A stretch of 64,000 nt of DNA from Stieleria sp. JC731 (GTDB taxonomy: Bacteria > Planctomycetota > Planctomycetia > Pirellulales > Pirellulaceae). Each line of letters opens with the position of its first letter. Position 1 is the stretch's first letter. Both the position numbers and the translations under genes were made by a program. The stretch spans positions 682,001 to 746,000 of the forward strand of contig NZ_JAJKFQ010000011.1 of NCBI RefSeq assembly GCF_020966635.1, read 5' to 3'. Below, in pieces: positions 10,401-18,150 of this stretch. The notes under the pieces were generated by a model. It was not told the origin of the DNA, did no database searches, and saw nothing but the letters and a program-made list of their open reading frames with translations.

Positions 10401-10521
10401 AGATATCTACGACTACACCTACGCGATCGAAGCGTTGAAGATTGGGGAAGAGACAACGATCAAGGTTCAGCGTGATGACAAAACGTTGAGCATCAAGATC
10501 ACGCCTGCAGCTCGCGAGTAG
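7456..10521 (+). CDS. Secreted TolB-like beta-propeller / M28 zinc aminopeptidase / PDZ fusion protein
   Basis: Large exported protein (1021 aa) in three parts. After a signal peptide (QSLLVLLFATTQVAIP) come WD40-like/PD40 propeller repeats (about 55-400: YFSRDGQKMVFQS, SYSPDGTQIVFAS, FFSPDGERICWR, FHPSGDYLIFTT). Next is a protease-associated-like insert and an M28 metallopeptidase domain (about 530-900) with the di-zinc ligands in order: GAHVDHLG, GADDNASG, SGEELG, LNLDMVG and HEDYHTP. A PDZ domain (LSGVRPGTPAADAGLQGGDI) closes the protein. It probably trims peptides outside the cytoplasm; the propeller and PDZ would bind substrate or partners. GTG 7456 is directly followed by ATG 7459, either of which could start translation. 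Confidence 0.93.
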   Translation: MMRIYQSLLVLLFATTQVAIPQEPASKEDVQTSDPAAAVDEQELSAEKEAELISSTRQITFEGRRAGEGYFSRDGQKMVFQSERDPANPFYQIFLMDLATGDIEKVSPGQGRTTCAWIHPEGDRVLFSSTHHDPTSVAQQQDLLQRRLTGDVPRYEWNYDPEYELYERLDDGSYKRLSNARGYDAEASYSPDGTQIVFASNRAAYQKQLSERETELLKHDQQYFIDLYIMDADGSNVRQLTDVPGYDGGPFFSPDGERICWRRFAEDGLTAEIYTMKRDGSDVRRLTEINAMSWAPFFHPSGDYLIFTTNRHGFGNFELYCVRADGKGEPVRVTYTDGFDGLPVFLPDGNQLSWTSNRTPEKRSQIFLGKWNDAEIRKRLGIGESGDQTDASEAAKLAAEESLPDFSPQDVARHVDYLTRPELEGRLTGTEGEKRATAYVAAYLESLGFVPAGQDGTFFDEFEFPAGCEIADGNELSIGDTKAELNRDWRPLAFSADIEIEPTEVVFAGYGMRVPGSDEVQEYDSYVHLNVAGRWVMVFRDMPQDISPERRQQMARYSSPRRKASFARDLGAKGIIFVAGPTSKVRNQLIQFDSAASASGVSIAAISITNEMAEKLFSEADGKLAEQQASLDGGEMALGYLLEGERVGTSITVERKTGVGRNVIARLPADESKDEPTYPFVSIGAHVDHLGRGAGSNSLAREDELDQVHQGADDNASGVAAMLEIAQYLASEKNAGRLKMQRDLLIAAWSGEELGLYGSQAFVESFDEFFPDAPKSEIDPEAERIAQAHGMTNNAKPLTKAVAVYLNLDMVGRLREKLIVQGIGSSPKFEALVNRRNVPVGLPLTLDKTSTRLPTDASAFVSRDVPILSAFTGAHEDYHTPRDTKEKLNYDGAADTAKLFALLSRGFLTDDSVPEFKLEEGPRDEEEVPRARLTASLGTVPDYGAGKIKGQKLSGVRPGTPAADAGLQGGDIVVELAGRKIEDIYDYTYAIEALKIGEETTIKVQRDDKTLSIKITPAARE

Positions 10522-10542
10522 TCATGCACATCGCCATTGCGG

Positions 10543-10571
10543 CGAAGCTTTGCTTTCGCAGTGGAGCTTCG
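10543..10571. terminator. Hairpin between convergent genes
   Basis: CGAAGCT (10543-10549) and AGCTTCG (10565-10571) form a 7-bp stem in the 73-bp gap between the convergent peptidase and pheA genes. There is no T-run on either side, so a terminator role is only plausible from position. Confidence 0.35.
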
Positions 10572-10594
10572 CTGTCGATGACTAACGTCGTCGG

Positions 10595-11677
10595 TTACAA
10601 ACGAGCTAGCGGATAAGATCCCAAAACTTCTAGGCGTCTGGTGAACGTGCCGAGATCTTCAATTGCTTTTTGAGCATCCGCATTAGCGCGATGCCCAGCA
10701 AATTCGACGAAAAAGAGGTATTCGTTTCGAGAGTCAGGTGAGGGAAAGGATTCAATCCAAGTCAGGTTCAAGTTTGCCTCGCTAAAGACTGTCATCGCTT
10801 GGGCAAGAGCACCAGGCTGATGTTCGACTTGAAACAAGATGGAGGTTTTGTCGTCACCGGTCGGTTCGGTTTCGTCCCGACCGAGGACTGCAAATCGTGT
10901 TACGTTGTCTTGTCGATCTTCGATGTCGGCGTTCAACACCGTCAATCCGTAGGCTTGTCCAGCAGCCATACTTGCGACCGCCGCGATATGGGGCGATTGC
11001 GATGCCGATTCCGCCGCCGCAGTCGTGCTGCTGACCTCGATCAGCTTGGCAGCGGGAAAGTTGGCGGCCAGCCAGTCGCGACACTGTGACAGCGCTTGTG
11101 GTTTGCTATGGATTTCGGTGATCTGCTCGCGAGTCCCGCTTGCCAACAAGTTGTGATGAATCGGCAGTAGGACCTCACCGCAGATTTGCATGTGACGCCG
11201 TACAAACATTCCCAACGTGTCAACGATTCTGCCGTCGGTACTGTTTTCGATCGGCACCATGCCACAGACCGCATCGCCACGATGGACCGCATCGAAAACC
11301 GCCGGGATGCTGGAAACGGGTGCAAAATCTGCGGATTCACCAAAATGCTTGATCGCAGCGAGATGGCTATAGCTATAGATCGGGCCAAGAAATGCGACCG
11401 CCCCGGTGCGAACCTGCTGGCGGCTGTGGCTTGCGATGTGACGAAGAACGCTCGCACAAGACTGTAGAACTTCTGCATCCATCACCGCATCCGATCCTTT
11501 GGCAAAGTCCTGCAATAGCTTTGCAAGTTGGATGTTTTCGGTGCCGACAGTTGGTAGCTTTCCGTCTTTTGCCATGTCCTGAACGATTTGATCTCGTTTT
11601 TGGATCATCGAAAGTAAGTCGAGATCAATTTGCCGCAAGGAATCGGGTTGATTGGCGGAAGGATCGTTGGCGGCCAT
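10595..11677 (-). CDS. pheA: Prephenate dehydratase with N-terminal chorismate-mutase-like region and ACT domain
   Basis: Makes phenylpyruvate from prephenate in phenylalanine biosynthesis (cytoplasm). Of 360 aa, the N-terminal 85 resemble an AroQ chorismate mutase helix bundle (SLRQIDLDLLSMIQKRDQIV) but look degenerate. The dehydratase domain (about 92-270) shows AFLGPIYSYSH, GMVPIENSTDGRI, SKPQALSQC, SSTTAAAE and the catalytic TRFAVL motif. The C-terminal ACT domain (about 283-355; HQPGALAQAM, WIESFP) is the usual phenylalanine sensor, with ESFP in place of the common ESRP. It lies 195 bp downstream of a methyltransferase gene on the same strand and converges with the peptidase gene. Feedback inhibition by Phe is expected from the family. 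Confidence 0.94.
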   Translation of the reverse strand: MAANDPSANQPDSLRQIDLDLLSMIQKRDQIVQDMAKDGKLPTVGTENIQLAKLLQDFAKGSDAVMDAEVLQSCASVLRHIASHSRQQVRTGAVAFLGPIYSYSHLAAIKHFGESADFAPVSSIPAVFDAVHRGDAVCGMVPIENSTDGRIVDTLGMFVRRHMQICGEVLLPIHHNLLASGTREQITEIHSKPQALSQCRDWLAANFPAAKLIEVSSTTAAAESASQSPHIAAVASMAAGQAYGLTVLNADIEDRQDNVTRFAVLGRDETEPTGDDKTSILFQVEHQPGALAQAMTVFSEANLNLTWIESFPSPDSRNEYLFFVEFAGHRANADAQKAIEDLGTFTRRLEVLGSYPLARL

Positions 11678-11872
11678 GGCGAGACAGGTTGGGAAGATCA
11701 GTCGTTGCGTGATGTAACTTCAGAACTAAACGTTCAAAAGGAATCTTACCTCGCAGTGACTTCGATGACGACCGGGACTTCTGTAACGACCGGAGCACAC
11801 TTCGGGGCTCGTGTTGTCGTCAATGATCCATCAGCAACCCATCTGATCCGGTTGTTTTGCCCACCATGTTTG

Positions 11873-12547
11873 TCAGCCCACCATATCCAACCGGCGTTTC
11901 CAACCTTTTGCCTTGTTGCTTTCCACTTTGGTCCAGCTGTAAACCCGCAGTGGAGGCAGGTTTCGCGGGACGTTCTGTTTTCGTGGCTGCCCGAAGAGCG
12001 GGTGCGCGACCTTGGTGACGTCGTCGCGAAGCTGATACGCCAGGAAAACTCCGGTGTTGTCCAAGACGTCATAGATCTGTCTGGTGATCTGTCGCGCTGC
12101 TTGTGCCGGAATGGCGCTGAAGGGGATGCCCGAAACCACTACGTCGCACTTGCGGATCCCATGTTTGCGTGCGATCGATCGAAGGTCTACCGCGTCGCCA
12201 ATTTCGTAGGCGAATCGGGAATCAGAGATTTCGCTTAGTGCGTCCCCGAATACAGCTGTCTTTTCGATCGACAATAGCCGAGAGCTTTTCGGCATTTGGT
12301 CGAGCAAGGCGGTAGAAGTTCCGCCAGCTCCTGGACCAAGTTCGATCACCGTTTCCGCTTCACGGATGCATGTTCGATATGCCAAACACTCCATCAATTG
12401 CGTCGAACTGGGAAGGACGGTTGCGACCTGACGGGGGTTTTGAAGCCACGCCCTAAATACGCACCAAGTGCGTTGTGCAAAAGACGGCTGAGGAACGTCG
12501 ATCGGGCGACCCGACGGAGGTGTGATTGCTTCGGCTGTGGATGTCAT
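11873..12547 (-). CDS. SAM-dependent methyltransferase, phospholipid N-methyltransferase/KsgA-like (COG3963 type)
   Basis: Class I methyltransferase, 224 aa. It shows the SAM-binding motif I VIELGPGAGGTSTALL (about 67-82), an acidic post-I residue (LLSIEK), a motif II/III-like IGDAVDL and a motif IV-like VVVSGIPFSAI. An N-terminal FAQRTWCVFRAWLQNPRQVATVLPSS-type segment matches bacterial phospholipid N-methyltransferases related to PmtA, although rRNA dimethylases share the fold. The substrate (phosphatidylethanolamine, another lipid or a small molecule) is not settled by sequence. The gene has three tandem 16-bp repeats just before its start (12558-12605) and lies divergent from an ECF sigma gene. 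Confidence 0.8.
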   Translation of the reverse strand: MTSTAEAITPPSGRPIDVPQPSFAQRTWCVFRAWLQNPRQVATVLPSSTQLMECLAYRTCIREAETVIELGPGAGGTSTALLDQMPKSSRLLSIEKTAVFGDALSEISDSRFAYEIGDAVDLRSIARKHGIRKCDVVVSGIPFSAIPAQAARQITRQIYDVLDNTGVFLAYQLRDDVTKVAHPLFGQPRKQNVPRNLPPLRVYSWTKVESNKAKGWKRRLDMVG

Positions 12548-12941
12548 AGAAGTATTTCGTTGCGAACCGTGCGAGTTGCAAAACGTGCGCGTTGCATACC
12601 GTGCGAAATGTCACCGAGGCGATCCGTCACCAGGGGTTGGTGAATGCGAAACGCCAACAAAGGTTGGTGAAGTTGCCGCAGAGATAGCAAGCCGCGTGCC
12701 GACGTGAAACACAATGGTTTCCAACGTTGTAAAACTGCAACCGTCCCGCATCAGAGGGTGGCATGGCGATTGCATCTGGCTGACTGTTCGTATCCGCAGC
12801 AACTGTGACGATTTGTCCAAACGCTCCGCGATACGAGCAGGCCGTTCCTGACGCATTCCCAGCGATGAGGACGCAAATCACCCGCATTGCTCTCAGATCG
12901 ATCGGCCTTTGAATACACACCATGATGCCCTAGGCGAAACA
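12548..12941. other. Divergent regulatory gap between methyltransferase and ECF sigma genes
   Basis: A 394-bp gap without a credible gene. It contains three 16-bp direct repeats next to the methyltransferase start (listed separately). It must also hold the promoter of the sigma factor; no promoter boxes were recognised with confidence. Confidence 0.5.
12558..12605. repeat. Three perfect-length 16-bp tandem repeats upstream of the methyltransferase
   Basis: Units CGTTGCGAACCGTGCG (12558-12573), AGTTGCAAAACGTGCG (12574-12589) and CGTTGCATACCGTGCG (12590-12605) share GTTGC, an A-rich middle and CGTGCG. They sit 11 to 58 bases before the methyltransferase start codon. The regular 16-bp step suggests a multi-site binding region for a regulator, but this is inference. 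Confidence 0.6.
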
Positions 12942-13541
12942 ATGAGCAAAATTGAAGACCTCGAATGCGATGATCCTTCGCTTGTCGAAAGTGCTTGCGA
13001 TGGAAATTCCGAAGCATTCACACGACTTGTGCAGTGCAACCGAGACAAACTGTTTGCCTCACTGTGTCGTTTTTTGGACTCTCCCAACGATGCCGAAGAG
13101 GCCTTGCAGGAGGCATTTGTCCGCGCCTTTACGCGGATCGAATCGTTTAAGCGGAACAGTAAGTTTTCGACATGGCTTTACCGGATCGCGTTCAATACGG
13201 CGATCACAAATCGGCAGAGTCGACGCCGCGCGGTATCGATCTACGGCGATGATCAGCAATACTCGTTTGACTTTGAAGATACGCATGCGGGTTCAGCTGA
13301 TGAGTCAATGATTCGCGAGGAGCAGAAGCAACTGGTTCATTCGGCCTTGGATCGTTTAAATCATGATCATCGCGCGATCTTGATCTTGCGCGAGATGGAC
13401 GAACTGGCGTATGAAGACATCGCGTCGGTATTGAACATCCCGATCAATACTGTCCGAAGTCGCCTATCGCGAGCACGTGAACGGATGCGAGAGGCGGTTG
13501 AGGAATTGCAACAGTTCGTGGCAACTCCCGTGTCAGTCTAA
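12942..13541 (+). CDS. ECF-type RNA polymerase sigma-70 factor
   Basis: Alternative sigma factor of about 199 aa. Region 2 is clear (SPNDAEEALQEAFVRAFTRI and FSTWLYRIAFNTAITNRQSR). Region 4 carries LAYEDIASVLNIPINTVRSR followed by the basic recognition helix LSRARERMREAV. ATG 12942 (MSKIEDLE) is preferred over the upstream TTG frame opening at 12909 because it gives the usual length. No anti-sigma gene follows: a hairpin-repeat cluster and then a minus-strand gene come next. Its control may therefore lie in trans or in its own short N-terminus. Confidence 0.93.
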   Translation: MSKIEDLECDDPSLVESACDGNSEAFTRLVQCNRDKLFASLCRFLDSPNDAEEALQEAFVRAFTRIESFKRNSKFSTWLYRIAFNTAITNRQSRRRAVSIYGDDQQYSFDFEDTHAGSADESMIREEQKQLVHSALDRLNHDHRAILILREMDELAYEDIASVLNIPINTVRSRLSRARERMREAVEELQQFVATPVSV

Positions 13542-14160
13542 GCGAGGTCCCACGACCGCGGGATCGCGATGCATTGCTGAGCCGTAACGCGATAGCGTCG
13601 TTTGTATGTGCACACATTGATTGCACAATCACTCAACCGCGGCTAGCGCCTTTGCGGCTCAGGGGCAATCAAACTGAGCCGGTTCGCGCTAGCGACGGTT
13701 GGATGAGTTGCAGACTCATTGGCGGGCAGAGCCCGCGAGACATCGCATGCGAGGCGGGAGCCTCGCACGAGCGAATTTTTAAACTCGTTGCAAGGCTCCC
13801 GCCTTGCGACGCACTCGTCTCGCAGCCTCTTGGCTGCCGGTGCGCCGATGGGTTGAAATCTCAACCGCGGCAAAGGCCTTTGCGGCTCATGTTGGACTGA
13901 GCCGGTTCGCGCTAGCGACGGTTTCTCGGGTGAGGTGGTGGTTGGTTTATTCAACCGCGGCTAGCGCCTTTGCGGCTCACAGGACAATCAAACTGAGCCG
14001 GTTCGCGCTAGCGACGGTTTCTCGGGTAAGGCGGTCGTTGGTTTATTCAACCGCGGCTAACGCCTTTGCGGCTCATGCTGGACTGAGCCGATACGCGTTA
14101 GCGTCGGTTAAAAATCCACACACACCCTCCTTACGCCAGCCTCTTAAATCGATCATCCGG
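13542..14160. repeat. Hairpin-repeat cluster 1 (four long palindromic units plus shorter hairpins)
   Basis: Gene-free 619-bp stretch packed with inverted repeats. Four long units lie at 13635-13700, 13863-13923, 13953-14019 and 14049-14109. Each has a left half starting AACCGCGGC and ending TTTGCGGCTCA and a right half starting TGAGCCG and ending GCGACGGTT or GCGTCGGTT. The last three units are spaced 90 and 96 bp and share a spacer (TCTCGGGT...TTGGTTTATTC). Between units 1 and 2 lie smaller hairpins: ATGAGT/ACTCAT at 13703, GCGGGC/GCCCGC at 13722, GCGAGGC-GGGA-GCCTCGC at 13749 and GCAAGGC-TCCC-GCCTTGC at 13790. A further right-half-like piece lies near 13579. All four predicted reading frames here are repeat-driven and are not called. 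Confidence 0.85.
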
Positions 14161-16095
14161 TCAGTTGTATTCCACGTGTACCCTTTCGCAATCAGCGTCT
14201 TCCTCAACCGGATCGCCAACTTGATCGACGGGATGGGTGTAAAGGTATTTCCAAACCGGATCAAAAATCAAATCTCCTTGATCATCCTTCGGAGACGACC
14301 CGCCGGGGGTCACTGACGAGTGCGCCCGTCCGGCGTCACCACCAACGTCCGCATCGGTGATTAAACGACGGCTGTTTTCATAGGGTGGTTGCGTTTCATC
14401 GATGTTGACGATCGGCCCGTACTGATGCAAGCCAAGCAATTCCCAAGATCGACAATAGTGGTCGCCAGTCCAACCACCGTCGAGCACGTGAGTGAAACCA
14501 AAGAAGCGATTCGCCGGGGTCGCCGAAGGCAACGCTTGCCAATCCTGATCTTGATCGCGCGGACCACAGAGCATCACGACTCGGTCTACACGTTGATGCT
14601 TCGCAAATCGGGCAGCCGTTGTGCTTCCGTGGGATGCACCTGAGATGATGACCTTGTCCCATCGGATTCGAGAACCATCGTCGGCCAAAAACTGATCCCA
14701 ATTTCCTTCCGGGTTTTCTCTAACGAGCCACAGTAGGAACTGCCTCGCCCGTTCAGCCGCTCCGTCCGGAGTTTCAAGGTCCAGCTCGTCGCTAAAATCT
14801 TGTCCGGTTGCCGCTTCAAGACGTACCTGGCCGCGAGCGAATGCGTCGGACGGTTGGGGGCGACATAGTTTTCCAAACCAGCCTCTCGCATAGCTGACGC
14901 CGATGGTATGAATTCCTTCTGCATTCAAACGCTCGAACAGTCCGCTGTTGTACCCCATCAGCCAGATCATTAACTTGCCTTTTGGATCGACGCGAGTGTC
15001 GACCGATGCATACTCCTTATCAGCCGGCTTTTTAGCGGTACCGAATGTAAAGTTGATCTCAGGGTATTCTTTGGTGCGTTGATCAATTTCGCTGGCGCGG
15101 GCGGTCAGCGTGTAACGTTGAGGGGTGGCGTCCTTCACCATCGCTTGGGATTGGTCCTGTACACCGCGGACAATATCACCACCTTGATTTGCCGCTTGAT
15201 GAGCGGTCGTTTGCAGAAACGACGCATACGATTTGTCCAAGCCAGTTGGGATAAAATCATTCCCGATAACGTTGGCATCAAACAAACAGTCAAACCAGAC
15301 GCAGGCTCCCAGGTATTCACCGGCGAGATTGGCGTGATGTCCGTCCATTTGGATCACTCGTTCGCCCTTCACCGACCGCCATCGATATCCGACATGAAGG
15401 GAATGAGTTTGATCCGGCAACTGATTTGCTGACGATGTATCAAATGGTCTTGCTTTGAAGCCGAAGTCGGCGTCGTTGTCTGCCGCCCAGAACGCATCAC
15501 CAACTGGGATACGTTTGGCGGCTAGCTCCTCCACGATCGTAGAATACGACTTGGAAATCCCACGATACATCTCTGCTTGCGTCTTTGGCTCGCCAGGTTT
15601 GGGGCTCGCTTTTCGGAATCTTGGGTCATCGATTCGATAGGCCCATGTCTGATGAACCAATAATTGAGCTTGCGGCGCGTATCGGTGGATGATGTCCGCT
15701 AGTTGCGAAGCATATGGACGATAGGTTGTGACGTCGTGACTTTTGATGCTGAGTTGCTGGATGGTGACAAAGTCCCACTCTTCACTCATCAGTGCTTCCT
15801 GCAAACTTTCACCGACTGAGTATTTGGCGGAGTTGTCTTGCCGATCGACCTCAAAGGCAGCGGCTTTTGAAGCATGCAGCTCCAGCGGTGAACCACCGAT
15901 ATCCAACTTTTTGAGTGACAGTCGGTATCCGGCAGCCTCCGCCAGATCGTCTAAGTAGTTTGTCGCATTGCGTGTAAAGCTGTTGCCGATGGCAAGCACT
16001 CGCACGTGTTTTGTTTCGCTAGGGTCGGCAGATCGAACACAGGATGAGTATCCGGCGACGAGGAAAAGCGATAGGACAAATCGAAGGTGGGGCAT
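14161..16095 (-). CDS. Secreted DUF4886 (SGNH-like) and alpha/beta-hydrolase fusion protein
   Basis: Exported 644-aa protein. ATG 16095 gives a normal signal peptide (LRFVLSLFLVAGYSSCVRSA); the frame stays open 73 codons further upstream without plausible protein. The first half matches DUF4886, an SGNH-hydrolase-like family, with VRVLAIGNSFTRNATNYLDD near the N-terminus and the late motif MDGHHANLAGEYL. The second half (about 340-640) looks like an alpha/beta hydrolase with the nucleophile-elbow motif ISGASHGST. It probably removes acyl or related groups from polysaccharides or glycoconjugates outside the cytoplasm. It is divergent from a secreted sialidase, 340 bp apart, which suggests a shared glycan-degrading context. 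Confidence 0.82.
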   Translation of the reverse strand: MPHLRFVLSLFLVAGYSSCVRSADPSETKHVRVLAIGNSFTRNATNYLDDLAEAAGYRLSLKKLDIGGSPLELHASKAAAFEVDRQDNSAKYSVGESLQEALMSEEWDFVTIQQLSIKSHDVTTYRPYASQLADIIHRYAPQAQLLVHQTWAYRIDDPRFRKASPKPGEPKTQAEMYRGISKSYSTIVEELAAKRIPVGDAFWAADNDADFGFKARPFDTSSANQLPDQTHSLHVGYRWRSVKGERVIQMDGHHANLAGEYLGACVWFDCLFDANVIGNDFIPTGLDKSYASFLQTTAHQAANQGGDIVRGVQDQSQAMVKDATPQRYTLTARASEIDQRTKEYPEINFTFGTAKKPADKEYASVDTRVDPKGKLMIWLMGYNSGLFERLNAEGIHTIGVSYARGWFGKLCRPQPSDAFARGQVRLEAATGQDFSDELDLETPDGAAERARQFLLWLVRENPEGNWDQFLADDGSRIRWDKVIISGASHGSTTAARFAKHQRVDRVVMLCGPRDQDQDWQALPSATPANRFFGFTHVLDGGWTGDHYCRSWELLGLHQYGPIVNIDETQPPYENSRRLITDADVGGDAGRAHSSVTPGGSSPKDDQGDLIFDPVWKYLYTHPVDQVGDPVEEDADCERVHVEYN

Positions 16096-16435
16096 TCTTA
16101 ATCGAACTGGGGAGAGAGGATGGGGCGGGAGGGACTCGTATCTTAGATCAAATCGACGGATGCTGTCGGTGCAGAACTGCTCCAGATACTTTCGGCGATC
16201 GATGACGCAGTTCGGCGACAATTTTATCTGAATACGACGTGAGCGACCGGGGCACTCTGATAGCGAATTCACTGAAAGTACTCGTATTTGGCGCCAACTT
16301 GATTTTCGGATCATGCCTCATCAAATGGCGAGATCTCGCAGTCGTCTCTGGAACATGTTGGATTTCAAAGCGGATAGAATACCACCCTGCATTTCGATGC
16401 ATCCCTGCCTATTAACTCGCCCACCGGAACGATCG
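16096..16435. other. Divergent promoter gap between DUF4886 hydrolase and sialidase
   Basis: A 340-bp intergenic stretch that should hold both promoters. I see no gene, strong hairpin or recognisable promoter box in it. Confidence 0.4.
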
Positions 16436-17602
16436 ATGAAATATTTGTCTGAAACGATCTGTCTTGCTTTACTCGGCCTGATTTGTACCTGTTCGACTTT
16501 GTTTGCCGCACATCCAACGGTGAATGTGTTCCAAGAAGGTGAATCCGGGTACAAGGTTTTTCGAATTCCGGCTGTCATTAAGGCTTCCAATGGACACTTG
16601 CTCGCATTCTGTGAAGCCCGACAAGGTGGCGACGCCAGTGAGATCGATCTGGTCCAAAAGCGTTCTACAGACGGTGGTAAATCTTGGTCGGATATCGAAG
16701 TCATCCAAGAAAGCGATGACTTCAAGTCTTACTTTAAAGGCGATGAGCCACAAATTACGATCGGAAACCCGGCACCGGTTGTCGACCATTTAGACAAAGA
16801 ACACGTCGGTCGCATTTGGATGCCCTTCACTTTAGAGAACGATCGTGTCTTTGTGATCTATAGCGACGACAATGGCCAGTCTTGGTCAGAACGCCGAGAG
16901 ATCACTGCAGATGTCAAACTTGAACAATGGGGCTGGTATGCGACCGGGCCGGTCCAATCGATTCAGATTCAACACGGCCCCAATCGTGGCAGGATCGTCG
17001 TCCCTGCAGACCATCGTCTAGGTGACGATGGTGAAGATCGAGGCGCCCTCGGGGCACATCTGATCTACAGCGATGATCATGGGCAATCATGGAAGATCGG
17101 TGCGGTGGATGACGACTACGAGGATGGAATGGATTCAAACGAGACGACGGTTGTCGAGCTAGGTGACGGAACGCTTTACATCAATACGAGAGACCAAAAC
17201 GGAAAAGCACCGGGCACTCGCGGCGAAGCATGGAGCCACGATGGGGGCAAGTCTTTTGTCAGTCAGGATGCAACGTACAAGCACTTTCGTCCGGTTGCAG
17301 ATGTACTCGATCCCCCCGTCGTCCAGTGCAGTCTGATCGCCGTGGGGCAAAACAAAATCGTGTTCTGTGGTCCTGACTCAAATGGACCGACTGGCAAAGG
17401 TCGCAGCGACCTTCGACTGCGTTATTCCAACGATGAAACCGAGTCTTGGGTGGATGGTCCGATGATCCATGTCGGTCCGGCGGCCTATAGCGGAATGGTG
17501 TCGATCGACGATGATCATCTTGGCGTGATTTACGAAGCCGGCGAAAAGAATCCCTATCAATCGATCAAGTTTTCAATCGTCGATGTCGGCTCGTTGCGAT
17601 AG
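16436..17602 (+). CDS. Secreted exo-alpha-sialidase (GH33 family, BNR/Asp-box repeats)
   Basis: Glycosidase that releases terminal sialic acids from glycans. ATG 16436 (MKYLSETICLALLGLICT) gives a signal peptide and a 388-aa product; the frame opens 41 codons earlier without signal-like sequence. The FRIP motif (KVFRIPAVI) near the mature N-terminus supplies the first catalytic-triad Arg. Four Asp boxes follow: STDGGKSW, SDDNGQSW, SDDHGQSW and SHDGGKSF. The late SDLRLRYS and YSGMVSIDD segments fit the remaining catalytic Arg and Tyr regions. It is divergent from the DUF4886 fusion hydrolase. Confidence 0.92.
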   Translation: MKYLSETICLALLGLICTCSTLFAAHPTVNVFQEGESGYKVFRIPAVIKASNGHLLAFCEARQGGDASEIDLVQKRSTDGGKSWSDIEVIQESDDFKSYFKGDEPQITIGNPAPVVDHLDKEHVGRIWMPFTLENDRVFVIYSDDNGQSWSERREITADVKLEQWGWYATGPVQSIQIQHGPNRGRIVVPADHRLGDDGEDRGALGAHLIYSDDHGQSWKIGAVDDDYEDGMDSNETTVVELGDGTLYINTRDQNGKAPGTRGEAWSHDGGKSFVSQDATYKHFRPVADVLDPPVVQCSLIAVGQNKIVFCGPDSNGPTGKGRSDLRLRYSNDETESWVDGPMIHVGPAAYSGMVSIDDDHLGVIYEAGEKNPYQSIKFSIVDVGSLR

Positions 17603-17799
17603 TTGATCATTATTGCGAACCAGGTTTGGGAATCACGATCGTCGGTTTGGTGCATTGCCGCTGTCTTCACCACAAGGCAGCTGAATTTGCATCTCTTCAA
17701 AGTCAGCTCGATATCCACCTGTACCAGCGTTGCTTGACGTCAGTCTGCCGTCGGCGGGACGGCAACCAAATAAACAGCTTTAAACACGCGGGGATCGCT

Positions 17800-18144
17800 A
17801 TGGATCTATGGAAGTTTGTCTTTGACAACGAGTATCGCCAAAGGGCTGATATCGAGTCGCTTCGCGAAACGTCCAAAACGGTTCGCCGCGATCGGATGCG
17901 GCAAAGTCGCGCTCTAAAGAGTCAAGAATCTCGTATCGAAGAGCTTGAAAACCAAGTTGGCGAATTGGCTTTGCTCTGCCGGTCGATGCTCACGGTTTTG
18001 CGTGAGAATGGCAGTATCGATCCGACCCAATTTCAGGAAACGCTCAGCAAGATCGATCTAGAAGACGGTGTAGCTGATGGCAAGATCACCAAAGACCCTC
18101 CCTCGGATAATCAACCGATCATTCCAGACCTTGATGCTTGGTAA
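17800..18144 (+). CDS. Small coiled-coil protein, unknown function
   Basis: A 114-aa protein starting at ATG 17800 (MDLWKFVFDNEYRQRADIES). The frame is open 58 codons upstream, but that part is Cys/Arg-rich and not protein-like. The middle (about 20-70) is a charged heptad-type coiled coil (RALKSQESRIEELENQVGEL) and the C-terminus is acidic and Pro-rich. No signal peptide. It converges with the next minus-strand gene, leaving a 6-bp gap, and precedes the Tad locus; a link to pili is not demonstrable. Confidence 0.7.
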   Translation: MDLWKFVFDNEYRQRADIESLRETSKTVRRDRMRQSRALKSQESRIEELENQVGELALLCRSMLTVLRENGSIDPTQFQETLSKIDLEDGVADGKITKDPPSDNQPIIPDLDAW

Positions 18145-18150
18145 AGACGC

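Noticed and set aside
10595-11677. Full bifunctional chorismate mutase/prephenate dehydratase
   Set aside because: The N-terminal region resembles AroQ, but the active-site residues cannot be assigned with confidence; only the dehydratase activity is called.
13574-14316. Long open frames across hairpin cluster 1
   Set aside because: They run through palindromic repeats and into the 3' end of the hydrolase gene; translated sequences are repetitive by virtue of the DNA repeats, not protein domains.
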